From Alphaproteobacteria bacterium (GTDB lineage Bacteria; Pseudomonadota; Alphaproteobacteria; Acetobacterales; Acetobacteraceae): DNA of 5,921 bases. Numbering within the stretch: the stretch's first letter is position 1; each line of letters opens with the position of its first letter. Positions 5,868 through 5,921 of this stretch are shown one piece after another. The notes below the pieces were generated by a model. It saw only the letters and a list, made by a program, of their open reading frames with translations, ran no database searches and had not been told where the DNA came from. Both the position numbers and the translations under genes were made by a program. The DNA is taken from contig JAAFHD010000129.1 of NCBI GenBank assembly GCA_013298245.1, positions 1-5,921 of the forward strand, read 5' to 3'.

Positions 5868-5921
5868 GCCTCTTCATCAATGGCCGTTTCACGACGCAGC
5901 CGGTCACCGGCGTGCAGCGCT
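5864..5921 (+). CDS. Glycosyltransferase N-terminus (probable GT-B fold, family 4), truncated by window
   Basis: Only 19 full codons are visible before the window ends. The ATG overlaps the flippase stop as ATGA (5864-5867), a usual sign of translational coupling in one operon. The visible start, MSLFINGRFTTQPVTGVQR, matches from memory the opening of family 4-type glycosyltransferases in exopolysaccharide clusters, where INGRF and TGVQR(Y) sit in the first strand and first loop of the N-terminal Rossmann domain. It would add a sugar to the growing lipid-linked oligosaccharide in the cytoplasm. The donor, linkage and full length are unknown. The call rests on a short stretch plus context. Confidence 0.7.
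   Translation, partial: MSLFINGRFTTQPVTGVQR

Noticed and set aside
1..5921. CRISPR array, tRNA/rRNA genes, insertion sequences, toxin-antitoxin or phage-defence modules
   Set aside because: No spaced identical repeats, no RNA gene signatures, no transposase or integrase motifs, and no defence-type domains were seen. All sizeable open stretches are explained by the listed genes.

Overview
The window is GC-rich DNA whose protein types and strong G/C third-position bias suggest an alphaproteobacterium. Acetobacteraceae or another Rhodospirillales-type lineage is my best guess, from overall protein character only and not from a marker gene.

Left part (1-1808): the 3' end of a PuuE-like polysaccharide-deacetylase/allantoinase gene runs into the window and stops at 441. 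It converges, 15 bp apart, on an AraC-family regulator gene on the minus strand (457-1323). A short divergent intergenic region (1324-1427) separates the regulator from a small single-domain cupin gene on the plus strand (1428-1808). The regulator/cupin pair uses softer codons (for example several CGA arginines) than the polysaccharide genes to its right. It may be a self-contained regulator-target unit.

Right part (1952-5921): all genes are on the plus strand and most concern cell-surface glycan synthesis. A DPM1/GtrB-type family 2 glycosyltransferase with two C-terminal membrane helices (1952-2938) overlaps by 17 bp a gene for a uracil-DNA-glycosylase-superfamily protein (2922-3473). That protein has exactly four cysteines, in a pattern fitting a 4Fe-4S cluster. 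A small hairpin followed by six T's directly after this gene looks like an intrinsic terminator. A second unit follows: an ExoY/PglC-like initiating sugar-phosphate transferase (3609-4325), a Wzx-type multi-membrane-span flippase (4371-5867), and, joined by an ATGA stop/start overlap, the first 19 codons of a probable GT-B-fold glycosyltransferase (5864 to the window end).

Together the second unit reads as the start of an exopolysaccharide or O-antigen-like locus: a first sugar phosphate placed on undecaprenyl phosphate, further glycosyl transfer, and flipping of the lipid-linked oligosaccharide across the inner membrane. The GT2 enzyme probably makes a polyprenyl-phosphate sugar donor that could serve the same or another glycan. 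I see no RNA genes, insertion sequences, CRISPR arrays or tandem repeats. The most unusual points are the DNA-repair gene embedded by overlap behind a glycosyltransferase, and several hairpins placed just upstream of translation starts. I do not see a clearly new biological system here.
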